Positions 1-6,977 are shown, numbered from the stretch's first letter. The stretch: DNA of 15,996 bases from Caryophanales bacterium (GCA_031261365.1 JAISJY010000148.1:1-15996); one strand, 5' to 3'. The notes: generated by a model from the sequence alone, not told the origin. Made by a program: numbers and translations.

Positions 1-201
1 TTCAATAATGCGAGAGAAATAATCTTAATAGTTATAAACGATTTGTCTTTTAATTTCTTGGGTATAGATAGAGATAGAATCATTAACTCCAATAGAAAAA
101 GCGGTCATTGAAAAGACAATAACAATGGCAACGAAAATAAAGACATAAGCAATAGTCACAAACATAATTTGAGAATATAAATATAATTTATGCTTTTTCA
201 T
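1..201 (-). pseudogene. sensor histidine kinase N-terminus (YesM-like), partial, with in-frame TAA
   Basis: The ATG overlaps the stop of the response regulator gene (ATGA), the usual coupling of YesN/YesM-type pairs. The translation starts MKKHKLYLYSQIMFVTIAYV and continues as one hydrophobic membrane segment (about residues 9-35), then an extracytoplasmic stretch ending TQEIKRQIVYNY. Codon 59 (25-27) is TAA. The same frame continues to the window edge as DYFSRIIE. The combined stretch resembles the start of the sensor domain of YesM-type kinases, where a Q-I-x-x-N-[aromatic]-x-x-Y-[aromatic] pattern follows the first membrane helix; this match is from memory of the family. The kinase core lies outside the window, so the family is inferred from context. 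The gene may be a nonsense mutant, a sequencing error or, less likely, a real 58-residue membrane peptide. Confidence 0.5.
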
Positions 202-1742
202 TTTAAAGAAAATTGTTTAGGAGATATTCCACAATACTTTTTAAAACAATAAGAAAAATAATAAGGGTCTTGATAACCAACCATATTAGATATTTCACTT
301 ATTTTATATTTCTTACTTAATATTAATTCTTTGGCTTCTTCTATTCTTAATTCGGTTATTAGTTTAACAAAAGTGGTATTTTTAAAGGTTTTTAAGAGAT
401 AAGCAATATAACTAGGTGATAAAGCGACTTGGTTACCTAAGGTTTCCAAAGATAAATCAATATCAGAATAATGACAATTAATATAAGAAATTAAGTATTG
501 ATAATTACTTTCTTGCATACCAACTAAAGATTTAGCATTTAAAGATTTAACAGTTATAATGAGTTTTTCTAAATAGTCTAAAGTTCTATTAATGTTTTTT
601 AAACTACTTATTTCTTGATAAATATCACTGTTTATGACTAAAGTTTCATCATTGAATTCATAATTGGAACTTAAAATAATAGTATTGAGAGTCTCGGTTA
701 CAAATAAGGAAAAGGCTAAATGTGATTTAGTACTTGCTTCATGTATTCCATTTTTAAGAAAGTCCATTATTTCTTTTTTTTCTTGAAACTTAACTAAATA
801 ACTAAGTTGTTTAAAGAACTTTGAATCAATAAAATCACTTTGTATTTTGTTAGTCTTATTAATGGTTAATATTTGTTCATCTTCTTGTCTTAAATCTAAT
901 ATTCTTTTACACTGTAAATAAGCATTTCTAAAATTATGATTTTCCACAGGTGATATGCCCACACTCATAGACATATTTAAGACTTGTTTAAGAGATTTAA
1001 TTAATATTTGTAAGGTATTTATTAAGTTTAAAGGGGGGGGTGAATAGTTAAATAAAACAAAATAACTATCTCTTTCAAAAAGAAAAAGATTATCTTTATT
1101 ATGGAGTTGGTCTTGTAAAAAGATATAGGCTAAATCTATTTGGTTATAAGAATAGTATTTATCAAATTCAAATAAAGCCATGGTAATATTTTTATCTAAG
1201 TTAATACCAGAGTTTTTGATTTTATTAATAATTTCAGAGGTCTTACTATTATATTCTAATAATCTTCTAAAATCACTTTCTAAAATGTTAAGTCGGTACT
1301 TGTTACTAGTTTCTGTTAGTTTCTCACTAACTAAAACATTATTATTGTCTTCGGCTATTTTAACTAAAGCTTTATTCATTACAATGGCTAATTCGGCTTG
1401 ATTAATCGGTTTACATAAATAGCCAATTACTTGTAAATCTATGGCTTGTTTAGCATAGTCAAACTCATCATAACCTGAAATGATAATGAACTTACATAAA
1501 GGATTTATTTCACTTTTAACTCTTTGGGCTAATTCAAAACCATCTATATAAGGTATTCTAATATCGGTGATTAAAATATCTATTTGCTTTGACTGTAAAT
1601 CTTCATAAGCGTCAAAACCATTCTCATAGGAATTAACAATTTCAATGTTCAAGTTTAAATCAGTTAACATTTTGATAAGACGAGAGCAAACATCGTGTTC
1701 ATCGTCGACAATGGCAATTCTAATTATATTTTTAACTTCCAT
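198..1742 (-). CDS. AraC-type two-component response regulator (YesN-like)
   Basis: This 514-residue protein is a cytoplasmic DNA-binding response regulator. Residues 8-125 are a receiver domain with the acidic pair D13/D14, phospho-acceptor D60 (ITDIRIPYIDG), S89 and K111 (CKPI). A middle region of about 290 residues has no motif I can name, and the last ~95 residues are a double helix-turn-helix AraC domain ending GISPKQFSLK. This layout is typical of YesN regulators, which often control sugar or polysaccharide uptake genes and pair with a YesM sensor kinase. The partner kinase start overlaps the TGA stop here. There is no Shine-Dalgarno before the ATG; instead a promoter sits immediately upstream, predicting a leaderless message. 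Codons 235-237 (all Pro) contain a run of eight C on the coding strand, a possible slippage site. The target genes are not evident in the window. Confidence 0.9.
   Translation of the reverse strand: MEVKNIIRIAIVDDEHDVCSRLIKMLTDLNLNIEIVNSYENGFDAYEDLQSKQIDILITDIRIPYIDGFELAQRVKSEINPLCKFIIISGYDEFDYAKQAIDLQVIGYLCKPINQAELAIVMNKALVKIAEDNNNVLVSEKLTETSNKYRLNILESDFRRLLEYNSKTSEIINKIKNSGINLDKNITMALFEFDKYYSYNQIDLAYIFLQDQLHNKDNLFLFERDSYFVLFNYSPPPLNLINTLQILIKSLKQVLNMSMSVGISPVENHNFRNAYLQCKRILDLRQEDEQILTINKTNKIQSDFIDSKFFKQLSYLVKFQEKKEIMDFLKNGIHEASTKSHLAFSLFVTETLNTIILSSNYEFNDETLVINSDIYQEISSLKNINRTLDYLEKLIITVKSLNAKSLVGMQESNYQYLISYINCHYSDIDLSLETLGNQVALSPSYIAYLLKTFKNTTFVKLITELRIEEAKELILSKKYKISEISNMVGYQDPYYFSYCFKKYCGISPKQFSLK
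1033..1040 (-). repeat. homopolymeric G8/C8 tract inside response regulator gene
   Basis: Eight consecutive G on the plus strand (C on the coding strand) encode Pro235-Pro237 as CCC CCC CCT. This is the only G:C run of this length I noticed in an otherwise very AT-rich window. A gain or loss of one base would shift the frame between the receiver and DNA-binding domains. Confidence 0.85.
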
Positions 1743-1748
1743 AACAAA

Positions 1749-1777
1749 ATAATAACTTTTTTTGTTTTAAAAAGCAA
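1749..1777 (-). promoter_or_regulatory. sigma-A promoter of the response regulator, predicted leaderless
   Basis: On the minus strand, TTGCTT (1772-1777) and TATTAT (1749-1754) are separated by 17 nt. Only six bases (tttgtt) lie between the -10 box and the ATG, so transcription should begin at or next to the start codon. No ribosome binding site is present in this interval. Confidence 0.6.
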
Positions 1778-1808
1778 CTATCTTGTTTTATAAATGAAAG
1801 CAATTATT

Positions 1809-2801
1809 TTATATATCTTTTTTATAGCCCCAAATTATTGGTCTATTTTCTAAGTTCCAATCATTATTCCAACCTTCAGGCTTACTTAAAACCTCGCAAC
1901 ATATACTAAGTAATAAACAGTCTTTAAAAGCCCAAAGTCCAATTTCAGTAACACTTTTAGGAATAATAATTTGGAGTAAATATTCACAATAAGCAAAAGA
2001 AGTATTGCCAATACTTAATAAATTATTGGGTATTGTAATCTTTTCTAACAAAGTACAACCGACAAAAGCCCAATTGCCAATGCTTGAAACTCCATCAGGT
2101 ATTTTAATTTCTTTGATTTGACTACAACCTGCTAAAAGTCTATTAGAAATACTAGTTAGTTTATTAGGTAAAGAAATACTAGTTATTGAACTACAACCAT
2201 CAAAGGCACTATTACTAATTGTTTCTAAATCATTTGATAATTCAATATCACCATAGGCTAAAGAACCAACAGTTATTGAATTAGGTTCCCATACTTCAGA
2301 ATTACTGACAACTTTACCTTTACCCAAACTTAAAAGGTGAAATATTTTATTTTCTTTATCAAAATCAATATTCTCTAATTTAGTACCTGCAAAAGCCCAA
2401 ACACCAATGGTTGTAATATTTTTGGGAATGTTTATTTTACTTAAAGATTTACAGTATAGAAAAGCCCGATGTCCAATACTAATTAAACTTTGAGGTAGAA
2501 CAACTTCTTTTAATTTAAAACATTCAAAGAAGGCTCTGTTTCCAATACTTATAAGTTCATTTGACATGATAATACTTTCTAAAGAAGGACATTCAGAAAA
2601 AGCTTTATTACCAATTCTAGTAACCGTGTTAGGTAATGTAACTTTTAATAATGAGTTACAATTTGCAAAAGCTTCAGTGGCAATACCTGAGACTTTTTTA
2701 CCTTTATAAATTGCAGGTATGCTTACTTCAATAGGCTCTCCTTCATAACCTATGACAGCATACGAATCTCTATCACCTATATACTTATATATAATGTTCA
2801 T
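1809..2801 (-). CDS. BspA-type leucine-rich repeat protein (LRR_5)
   Basis: This 330-residue protein is made almost wholly of BspA-type (Treponema pallidum-like) leucine-rich repeats. The units of about 23 residues have the form L-x-x-I-x-I-P-x-x-[LV]-x-x-I-G-x-x-A-F-x-x-C. About nine are visible between residues 39 and 300, with a break around residues 150-190. The N-terminus (AVIGYEGEPIEVSIPAIYKG) is the usual BspA cap. The C-terminus (KPEGWNNDWN ... RPIIWGY) matches the terminal cap common in clostridial and mollicute LRR proteins. The ATG follows an AAAGGAG ribosome binding site at 8 nt. Family members are usually surface adhesins or host-interaction proteins, but this one has no signal peptide, lipobox or anchor. 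It lies 26 nt downstream of the secreted nuclease gene on the same strand, so the two are probably co-transcribed. The ligand is unknown. Confidence 0.85.
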   Translation of the reverse strand: MNIIYKYIGDRDSYAVIGYEGEPIEVSIPAIYKGKKVSGIATEAFANCNSLLKVTLPNTVTRIGNKAFSECPSLESIIMSNELISIGNRAFFECFKLKEVVLPQSLISIGHRAFLYCKSLSKINIPKNITTIGVWAFAGTKLENIDFDKENKIFHLLSLGKGKVVSNSEVWEPNSITVGSLAYGDIELSNDLETISNSAFDGCSSITSISLPNKLTSISNRLLAGCSQIKEIKIPDGVSSIGNWAFVGCTLLEKITIPNNLLSIGNTSFAYCEYLLQIIIPKSVTEIGLWAFKDCLLLSICCEVLSKPEGWNNDWNLENRPIIWGYKKDI

Positions 2802-2827
2802 TTGTTAAACTCCTTTGTATAGAAAGA

Positions 2828-4684
2828 TTAGATAAAACTAGTATCATAAACTATACTAGCAAGGTTAGGGTAATCAATAAAAGGATTTCTGTTGCCTTGT
2901 TTGTATAATTTAGTAGTATTGGTACTCACTCCATAAGTACCATTATATATTTTATTATTTCTAGCAATTTCTTCAGGACTTACAGGGTCAGCAAAATGCC
3001 ATTGTAATAAAGTATTAAGAACTCCATAAGCTGTTCCACCTTCAAAGTTACTAGTTTCATCATTTATTAAATGAAGGTAAGGGTACATAATGTCCATATA
3101 GAATAGTATTCTAGCAATATCACCAATGTTTTCATCACCTGGGTAATAAACTTTGCCGATTAAGTGAGGTGTCCCAGAGCCAACAGCTCCTCCATAGAAA
3201 TGATTACTATGAGAAGCGTTTGGAGCTTGTAAACATATTCTTAAATTATGTAAATCACTAAAATGCCCTTTAGAACCATTTTCTGGTCTATAATCCCAAC
3301 CATCTGGAAGAACATTGGTAAACGGAGAATATGAAGATAAACTTGAACTAGCATTTATTGGAGCAATTCTCATATCATCACAAGCCCAAACATGTTCTCT
3401 TGCCATAGTCGTGCTTCCACCCCAATAAATAATAGGGTTTTGATGCCAATTATTAATAACATTACTAGGGTAATTGTCATATAGCATATAGAAATGACCG
3501 GGATTATTAATGTCTTCATCAACGCCTTCAAGGGCATATCTGACATCTCCATAAGACATATAACTGATAGTTGTTCTTATTTTATTTGTAATAGCTTGGA
3601 GTAATGAATTACCTGTTAAACTATAAATATTTCCATAATAAGAAGTTAGTCCAATATCAGATAAAGTTAGAGTTAAATTACCAAGAGCATTGTTTTCTTC
3701 TTCCCCTTCATTTGTGGGGTTCCATTTACCATATAGAGATAAATTATTATAAACTTTGGAGGTGAAATCATATTCTGTTTCTCTTGAATTGGTTGTATAC
3801 CAATCTATAAAATTAAAGTTTTCTATTAAAGTTTGTTCAATAGTTGGAGCAATAACGGTTTCTCCAAAGTGGACTATTTGAGGAGAAAAGGACATTTGAA
3901 CATCATCTTTATCATAAAAAGATACTTGATAATCAACATCTATTTCATTTGTAACATAGGTGATAGAAATTGATTTTAAATAAATACCAGTGCCGACCCC
4001 ACTTAAAATAAGACTAAATGAACTACAATTTTCAATTAAAAGATTAGCTTCAGTAAAAACATTAACATCAGTTGTTGTAGCAGAAGCTAGAGCCATAGTA
4101 TTAGTATGATTACCGAATTCAACTCTAGCAGTGCAGGTTTTTCCATTGTTGGTATATAGTTCAATAGAATAACCAGCAATAATAAGGGTTGGGTCAAAGG
4201 TAGTTGTTAAGGTGTAGTTAGTAGGAACACCTGTTGAAGAACCTATTTGAACACCTCTACCAGCATATAAATTAGTATAGCCAATAGCATCGTGGTACCA
4301 GATAAAATCACCTAAGGTAACATAACCTGCACTTGTTGTTATAGGATTAGTGGTAAAAGAATATGTATATGTAGCAAAGATATAATCAGTATTTGGACTG
4401 CTAGAACTAGAAGAAGAACTTGAGGAACTAGAAGAAGAACTAGAACTTGAACTATTTTGGGTAGAAGAATTAGAACTGCTCGGGGTAGAGGAACTTGAGC
4501 TAGTTGATGTTGAATTAGTCGTGACAGAGGAACTACTTGAAATAATATTACTAGATGTTTCTTCACTTGTATTAGAAGTAAGGTTTTCTAGTGAGGAATT
4601 ATCTGTACTTTGTGAACTTTCTTTGAAATTTAAACAACTAGATAATAACATTACTAGTATTAATGATAATCTTGATTTTTTCAT
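2828..4684 (-). CDS. secreted endonuclease I-family nuclease, lipoprotein with Ser-rich linker and InlB-type B-repeat
   Basis: A 618-residue lipoprotein. A short signal peptide ends in a lipobox (LLSSC, lipidated Cys17). A Ser/Thr/Asn-rich linker follows to about residue 97, then an unassigned, probably beta-rich module (about 100-245). An InlB-like B-repeat (about 250-325, ending F-I-D-W-Y ... L-S-L-Y-G-K-W) comes next. The C-terminal 280 residues are an endonuclease I (EndA/NucM) domain with REHVW (about 426), DLHNLR (about 476; the catalytic His region of the beta-beta-alpha-metal fold), GDIARILFYM, LLQWHFADPVSPEEIARN and the hallmark QGNRNPFIDYP (about 596). It probably degrades extracellular DNA or RNA at the cell surface for nucleotide scavenging. 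I chose the ATG at 4684 because it follows TAGGAGG at 4 nt and gives a proper signal peptide. An upstream in-frame ATG at 4720 overlaps the -10 box. It precedes the LRR gene by 26 nt. Confidence 0.88.
   Translation of the reverse strand: MKKSRLSLILVMLLSSCLNFKESSQSTDNSSLENLTSNTSEETSSNIISSSSSVTTNSTSTSSSSSTPSSSNSSTQNSSSSSSSSSSSSSSSSSSSPNTDYIFATYTYSFTTNPITTSAGYVTLGDFIWYHDAIGYTNLYAGRGVQIGSSTGVPTNYTLTTTFDPTLIIAGYSIELYTNNGKTCTARVEFGNHTNTMALASATTTDVNVFTEANLLIENCSSFSLILSGVGTGIYLKSISITYVTNEIDVDYQVSFYDKDDVQMSFSPQIVHFGETVIAPTIEQTLIENFNFIDWYTTNSRETEYDFTSKVYNNLSLYGKWNPTNEGEEENNALGNLTLTLSDIGLTSYYGNIYSLTGNSLLQAITNKIRTTISYMSYGDVRYALEGVDEDINNPGHFYMLYDNYPSNVINNWHQNPIIYWGGSTTMAREHVWACDDMRIAPINASSSLSSYSPFTNVLPDGWDYRPENGSKGHFSDLHNLRICLQAPNASHSNHFYGGAVGSGTPHLIGKVYYPGDENIGDIARILFYMDIMYPYLHLINDETSNFEGGTAYGVLNTLLQWHFADPVSPEEIARNNKIYNGTYGVSTNTTKLYKQGNRNPFIDYPNLASIVYDTSFI
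4397..4453 (-). repeat. 19-residue polyserine run with two 21-nt tandem units
   Basis: Nineteen consecutive Ser codons lie in the linker of the nuclease lipoprotein. They mix AGT, TCT, TCA, TCC and AGC, so this is not a simple trinucleotide run. Two near-identical seven-codon units (AGT TCT TCT TCT AGT TCx then a seventh Ser codon) stand in tandem, suggesting growth by duplication. The run likely forms a flexible spacer between membrane anchor and nuclease. Confidence 0.8.
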
Positions 4685-4711
4685 TATACCTCCTAATTGG
4701 TATTCACTTAA

Positions 4712-4717
4712 ATTATA
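4712..4717 (-). promoter_or_regulatory. -10 box of the nuclease/LRR unit
   Basis: A perfect TATAAT on the minus strand lies 27 nt upstream of the ATG at 4684, giving a leader of about 20 nt that holds the TAGGAGG site. I see no convincing -35 hexamer. The -10 overlaps the upstream in-frame ATG (ATGTATAAT), which argues against that longer start. Confidence 0.55.
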
Positions 4718-4837
4718 CATTTTTATGATTTTATTAAAAGTAAATTAAATAAATTAAATAAAAAGAACTATTCAAGATTTATTTTTGTTAGAGTTTTATA
4801 TTTTAATTCTCATGTAATAGATTTATCTTATGAAGGA

Positions 4838-5848
4838 TTATTTATTATTAATTAATCTATTTTTTTCATTTTGAATTATTTTAATTAGTTCTTCTTTTGT
4901 TGGCATTATCGTGTAATATTTAGATACAAATAACTTATCGGTTTCATTCATTATTGAATATTTAATAACTGTTGAATTGCTTTCTTCAACTAGTAATAAT
5001 CCAATAGTTTGATTATCGTCTTCATTTTTAACTTTATCATCAAAGAAACGGCGATACATATCAATTTGACCAATATCTTGATGTTCTAGTTTTCCTACCT
5101 TTAAATCAATTACTATATAACATTTGAGTAGTGTATTATAAAATACCAAATCACAATAATAATTATCTCCATCTTCGCCAGTAAGTTTGTATTGTCTTGC
5201 ATAGAATGCAAATCCTCTTCCTAATTCTAGTAAAAACTCTTGCAAGTGAGTAAGTATAGCTCCCTCTAAATCTTTTTCGTGAAAACTATATTTGTCAGAT
5301 AAACCAAGAAAGTCTAGTATATATGGATTTTTTATAGTTTCTTCTGGTCTTTGATTATTATATGTGGTTTATTTGTCTCTTGAAACTTCTAATGGTTTGT
5401 TATTTAACACTCTATTATAAGTAAAGGTAGTTATTAATCTATGAAGTTGTCGAGAACTGAGATTTCCTTTGATACTTTCATTTAGATACCATTCTCTTTC
5501 TTCTTTGTTTTTTATCTTAATTAATTCGAGATAATGAGTCCAACTTAATTGCGAAAGCAGTGATTTCGCATTTTGAAATGTTAAATAAAATTGTCTCATT
5601 AGTTCAAGATATCTTTTACTAAACCCTCTTCCATATTCTCTTTCAATTTGAATTGAAACTTGTTCTAATAGTTTTTCACCATAAGTTGTTTTTTCTGTTC
5701 TATTTTGTTTTTCTACAATAGCCTTTCCAATATTCCAATATGAAATTACAATAACTGAATTAATGCTCCTGATTATTTGAGAGCGACTATCTTCAATTAT
5801 TTTTTTAATCTCGTTATATAATTCATTTTTTTCTATATTATTATTCAA
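4838..5848 (-). pseudogene. DUF1016/YhcG-family PDDEXK nuclease, interrupted by one in-frame TAA
   Basis: A single frame of 336 sense-or-stop codons is broken only by TAA at codon 160 (5369-5371). The first 159 residues are the DUF1016 N-terminal domain (SVIVISYWNIGKAIVE, YGRGFSKRYLELMRQFY, LSWTHYLELIKIKN, REWYLNES). After the stop the same frame reads RPEETIKNPYILDFLGL and then the nuclease half: LQEFLLELGRGFAF, D233 in YCDLVFYN, D248 and K250 in VIDLKVGKLEHQDIGQ. These are the usual PDDEXK residues. The combined length fits intact family members. The start is TTG with AGAGGT upstream. Members are often linked to mobile elements and restriction-type loci, but their exact role is not settled. 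The stop falls in the poorly conserved inter-domain linker. It may be a recent nonsense mutation, a sequencing error, or a split gene if the second half restarts (for example at TTG 5245, with GGGAG about 12 nt upstream). Confidence 0.85.
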
Positions 5849-5977
5849 TGTTGTTTACCTCTATCTTTTAATTGTATCATAATAACGAATTATAACTATT
5901 GTTTTCGTTTTAAAAAAATATTTCATTAGAGTTTATAATTCATAATAAAAAACAACTATGAAAAATTGCAAAATTAT

Positions 5978-6007
5978 TTAACTTTTTTAAGAGTTTATTG
6001 CTATAAT
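5978..6007 (+). promoter_or_regulatory. extended -10 promoter of the AbiEi-like gene, predicted leaderless
   Basis: TTAACT (5978-5983), an 18-nt spacer, and an extended -10 TGcTATAAT (5999-6007). Only seven bases separate the -10 from the ATG at 6015, and they contain no Shine-Dalgarno. Confidence 0.65.
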
Positions 6008-6014
6008 TAATAGT

Positions 6015-6755
6015 ATGAAAAATATAGAAGAAGTATTGAAAAAATTGGTCTTTACGACAAAAGAAGTAGCTGAATGTCACGATAAATTGTCTAATGTATT
6101 TTATTATCTAAAAAGCAATGTAGATAGGGGGAAAATAGCAAAACTCAAAAAAGGATTATATGCTCTTGTAAACCCGGTAACAAATATGATTTATGCAGAT
6201 AAATATATGATTGCAACACGGATAAACGATAATTCATTTGTCGCTTATCATTCCGCATTTGAATTATATGGAATGGCAAATCAAATATTTTCAACCGTTT
6301 ATGTAGCAAGTAAAGTACGCTTTGTTGATTTTGAATATGATGGCATATTGTATAAATATATTCGATATCAAGTGCCAAGTGATATTGAAACAATACAATC
6401 TTCAATAGATATTTTGGTAACAAGTTATGAGCAATCGCTTATTGATTGTGTGGATAGGGTTGACCTTGCAGGTGGTAGCGAAGAATTATTAAAGATATTT
6501 GATTTTTGTCGTAGAGCAGATGCAAACAAATTGCTTTTAATTTTGCAAAAATATAATAACAAAACGCTATATCAAAAAGTTGGCTTTTTATTTGAAAAAT
6601 CTAATAATATTTTATCTTTGCCAAAAAGTTTTTTTCAAGAATGCCATAAACATATTGCTAAAAACATAGTATATTTTTTACAAGATATAGGTGGCGAAAT
6701 AAAATTGAATAAAAAATGGAATATAATCGCACCAAAAGATTTAAGGAAAATCTAA
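6015..6755 (+). CDS. AbiEi-like antitoxin / transcriptional regulator, orphan
   Basis: This 246-residue protein resembles the AbiEi antitoxin family of type IV toxin-antitoxin systems. Residues 1-60 form a winged-helix region (FTTKEVAEC ... VDRGKIAKLKKGLYALVNP), where the R-G-x-I-x-x-[LIV]-x-x-G-x-Y pattern is characteristic. It is followed by SFVAYHSAFELYGMANQIF, matching the family's Y-x-S-x-x-x-x-x-G-L-x-[DN]-Q element. The C-terminal half is the AbiEi antitoxin-like region. In known loci this protein represses its own promoter and neutralises AbiEii, a nucleotidyltransferase toxin encoded immediately downstream. Here a terminator region and a convergent tRNA gene follow, and no nucleotidyltransferase is visible. 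It could be a toxin remnant locus, an antitoxin acting in trans, or a stand-alone regulator. The gene lacks an RBS and is probably translated from a leaderless message. It diverges from the broken DUF1016 gene. Confidence 0.7.
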   Translation: MKNIEEVLKKLVFTTKEVAECHDKLSNVFYYLKSNVDRGKIAKLKKGLYALVNPVTNMIYADKYMIATRINDNSFVAYHSAFELYGMANQIFSTVYVASKVRFVDFEYDGILYKYIRYQVPSDIETIQSSIDILVTSYEQSLIDCVDRVDLAGGSEELLKIFDFCRRADANKLLLILQKYNNKTLYQKVGFLFEKSNNILSLPKSFFQECHKHIAKNIVYFLQDIGGEIKLNKKWNIIAPKDLRKI

Positions 6756-6810
6756 ATAAAAATCCCCTTTTCATTATAGTACTTTTTCTAAAAAGTCCTA
6801 CTTTAAGGGG
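6754..6810 (-). terminator. composite intrinsic terminator after tRNA-Ser
   Basis: Read on the minus strand, CCCCTT (6805-6810) pairs with AAGGGG (6764-6769), followed by the T-rich tract ATTTTTATTT. Inside is a second hairpin, ACTTTTT-ag-AAAAAGT (6781-6796), extended across one mismatch by TAG/CTA. The T-tract reaches the stop codon of the convergent AbiEi-like gene. Confidence 0.65.
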
Positions 6811-6825
6811 TTAATTCAACACTAG

Positions 6826-6914
6826 TGGCGGAGTAGACAGGACTCGAACCTGCGCGCCTTGTTAGACCTAGCAGTTTAGCAAACTGCCCCCTTCACCGAC
6901 TTGGGTACTACTCC
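6826..6914 (-). tRNA. tRNA-Ser(GCU)
   Basis: An 89-nt cloverleaf with acceptor stem GGAGTAG/CTACTCC, discriminator G and encoded CCA. The anticodon stem is GCAGT/ACTGC with loop TTGCTAA, so the anticodon is GCT, reading AGC/AGT Ser codons. The T arm contains GGTTCGAGTCC, and a long variable arm fits a serine tRNA. A weak promoter (TTGTTA, 16 nt, TAATAA at 6926-6953) may precede it. Alternatively it is read through from the upstream ezrA-thiI operon, since I see no terminator in the 63-nt gap. Confidence 0.95.
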
Positions 6915-6977
6915 GTGCTTAATAATTATTACACATTAGCAGAAATATAACAATATATTTTTATTAAATTATGAAAA

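Noticed and set aside
1180..1401. Open frames on the opposite strand of the response regulator, nuclease, EzrA, AbiEi and desulfurase genes
   Set aside because: They have no ribosome binding sites and no domain features. They arise from codon bias of the real genes on the other strand.
4685..4720. A longer N-terminus for the nuclease lipoprotein starting at the ATG at 4720
   Set aside because: The upstream ATG overlaps a TATAAT box, has no RBS, and would put 12 polar residues before the signal peptide. The ATG at 4684 has TAGGAGG and a proper lipoprotein signal.
4720..4837. Terminator between the DUF1016 gene and the nuclease promoter
   Set aside because: Only a few bases can pair (GAG/CTC around an AT loop). 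Nothing above background is visible in this gap.
25..5371. TAA reassigned to an amino acid in this organism
   Set aside because: Many intact genes in the window (rpsD, ezrA, LRR, thiI and others) end correctly at TAA, so the two in-frame TAA codons are better read as isolated lesions or errors.
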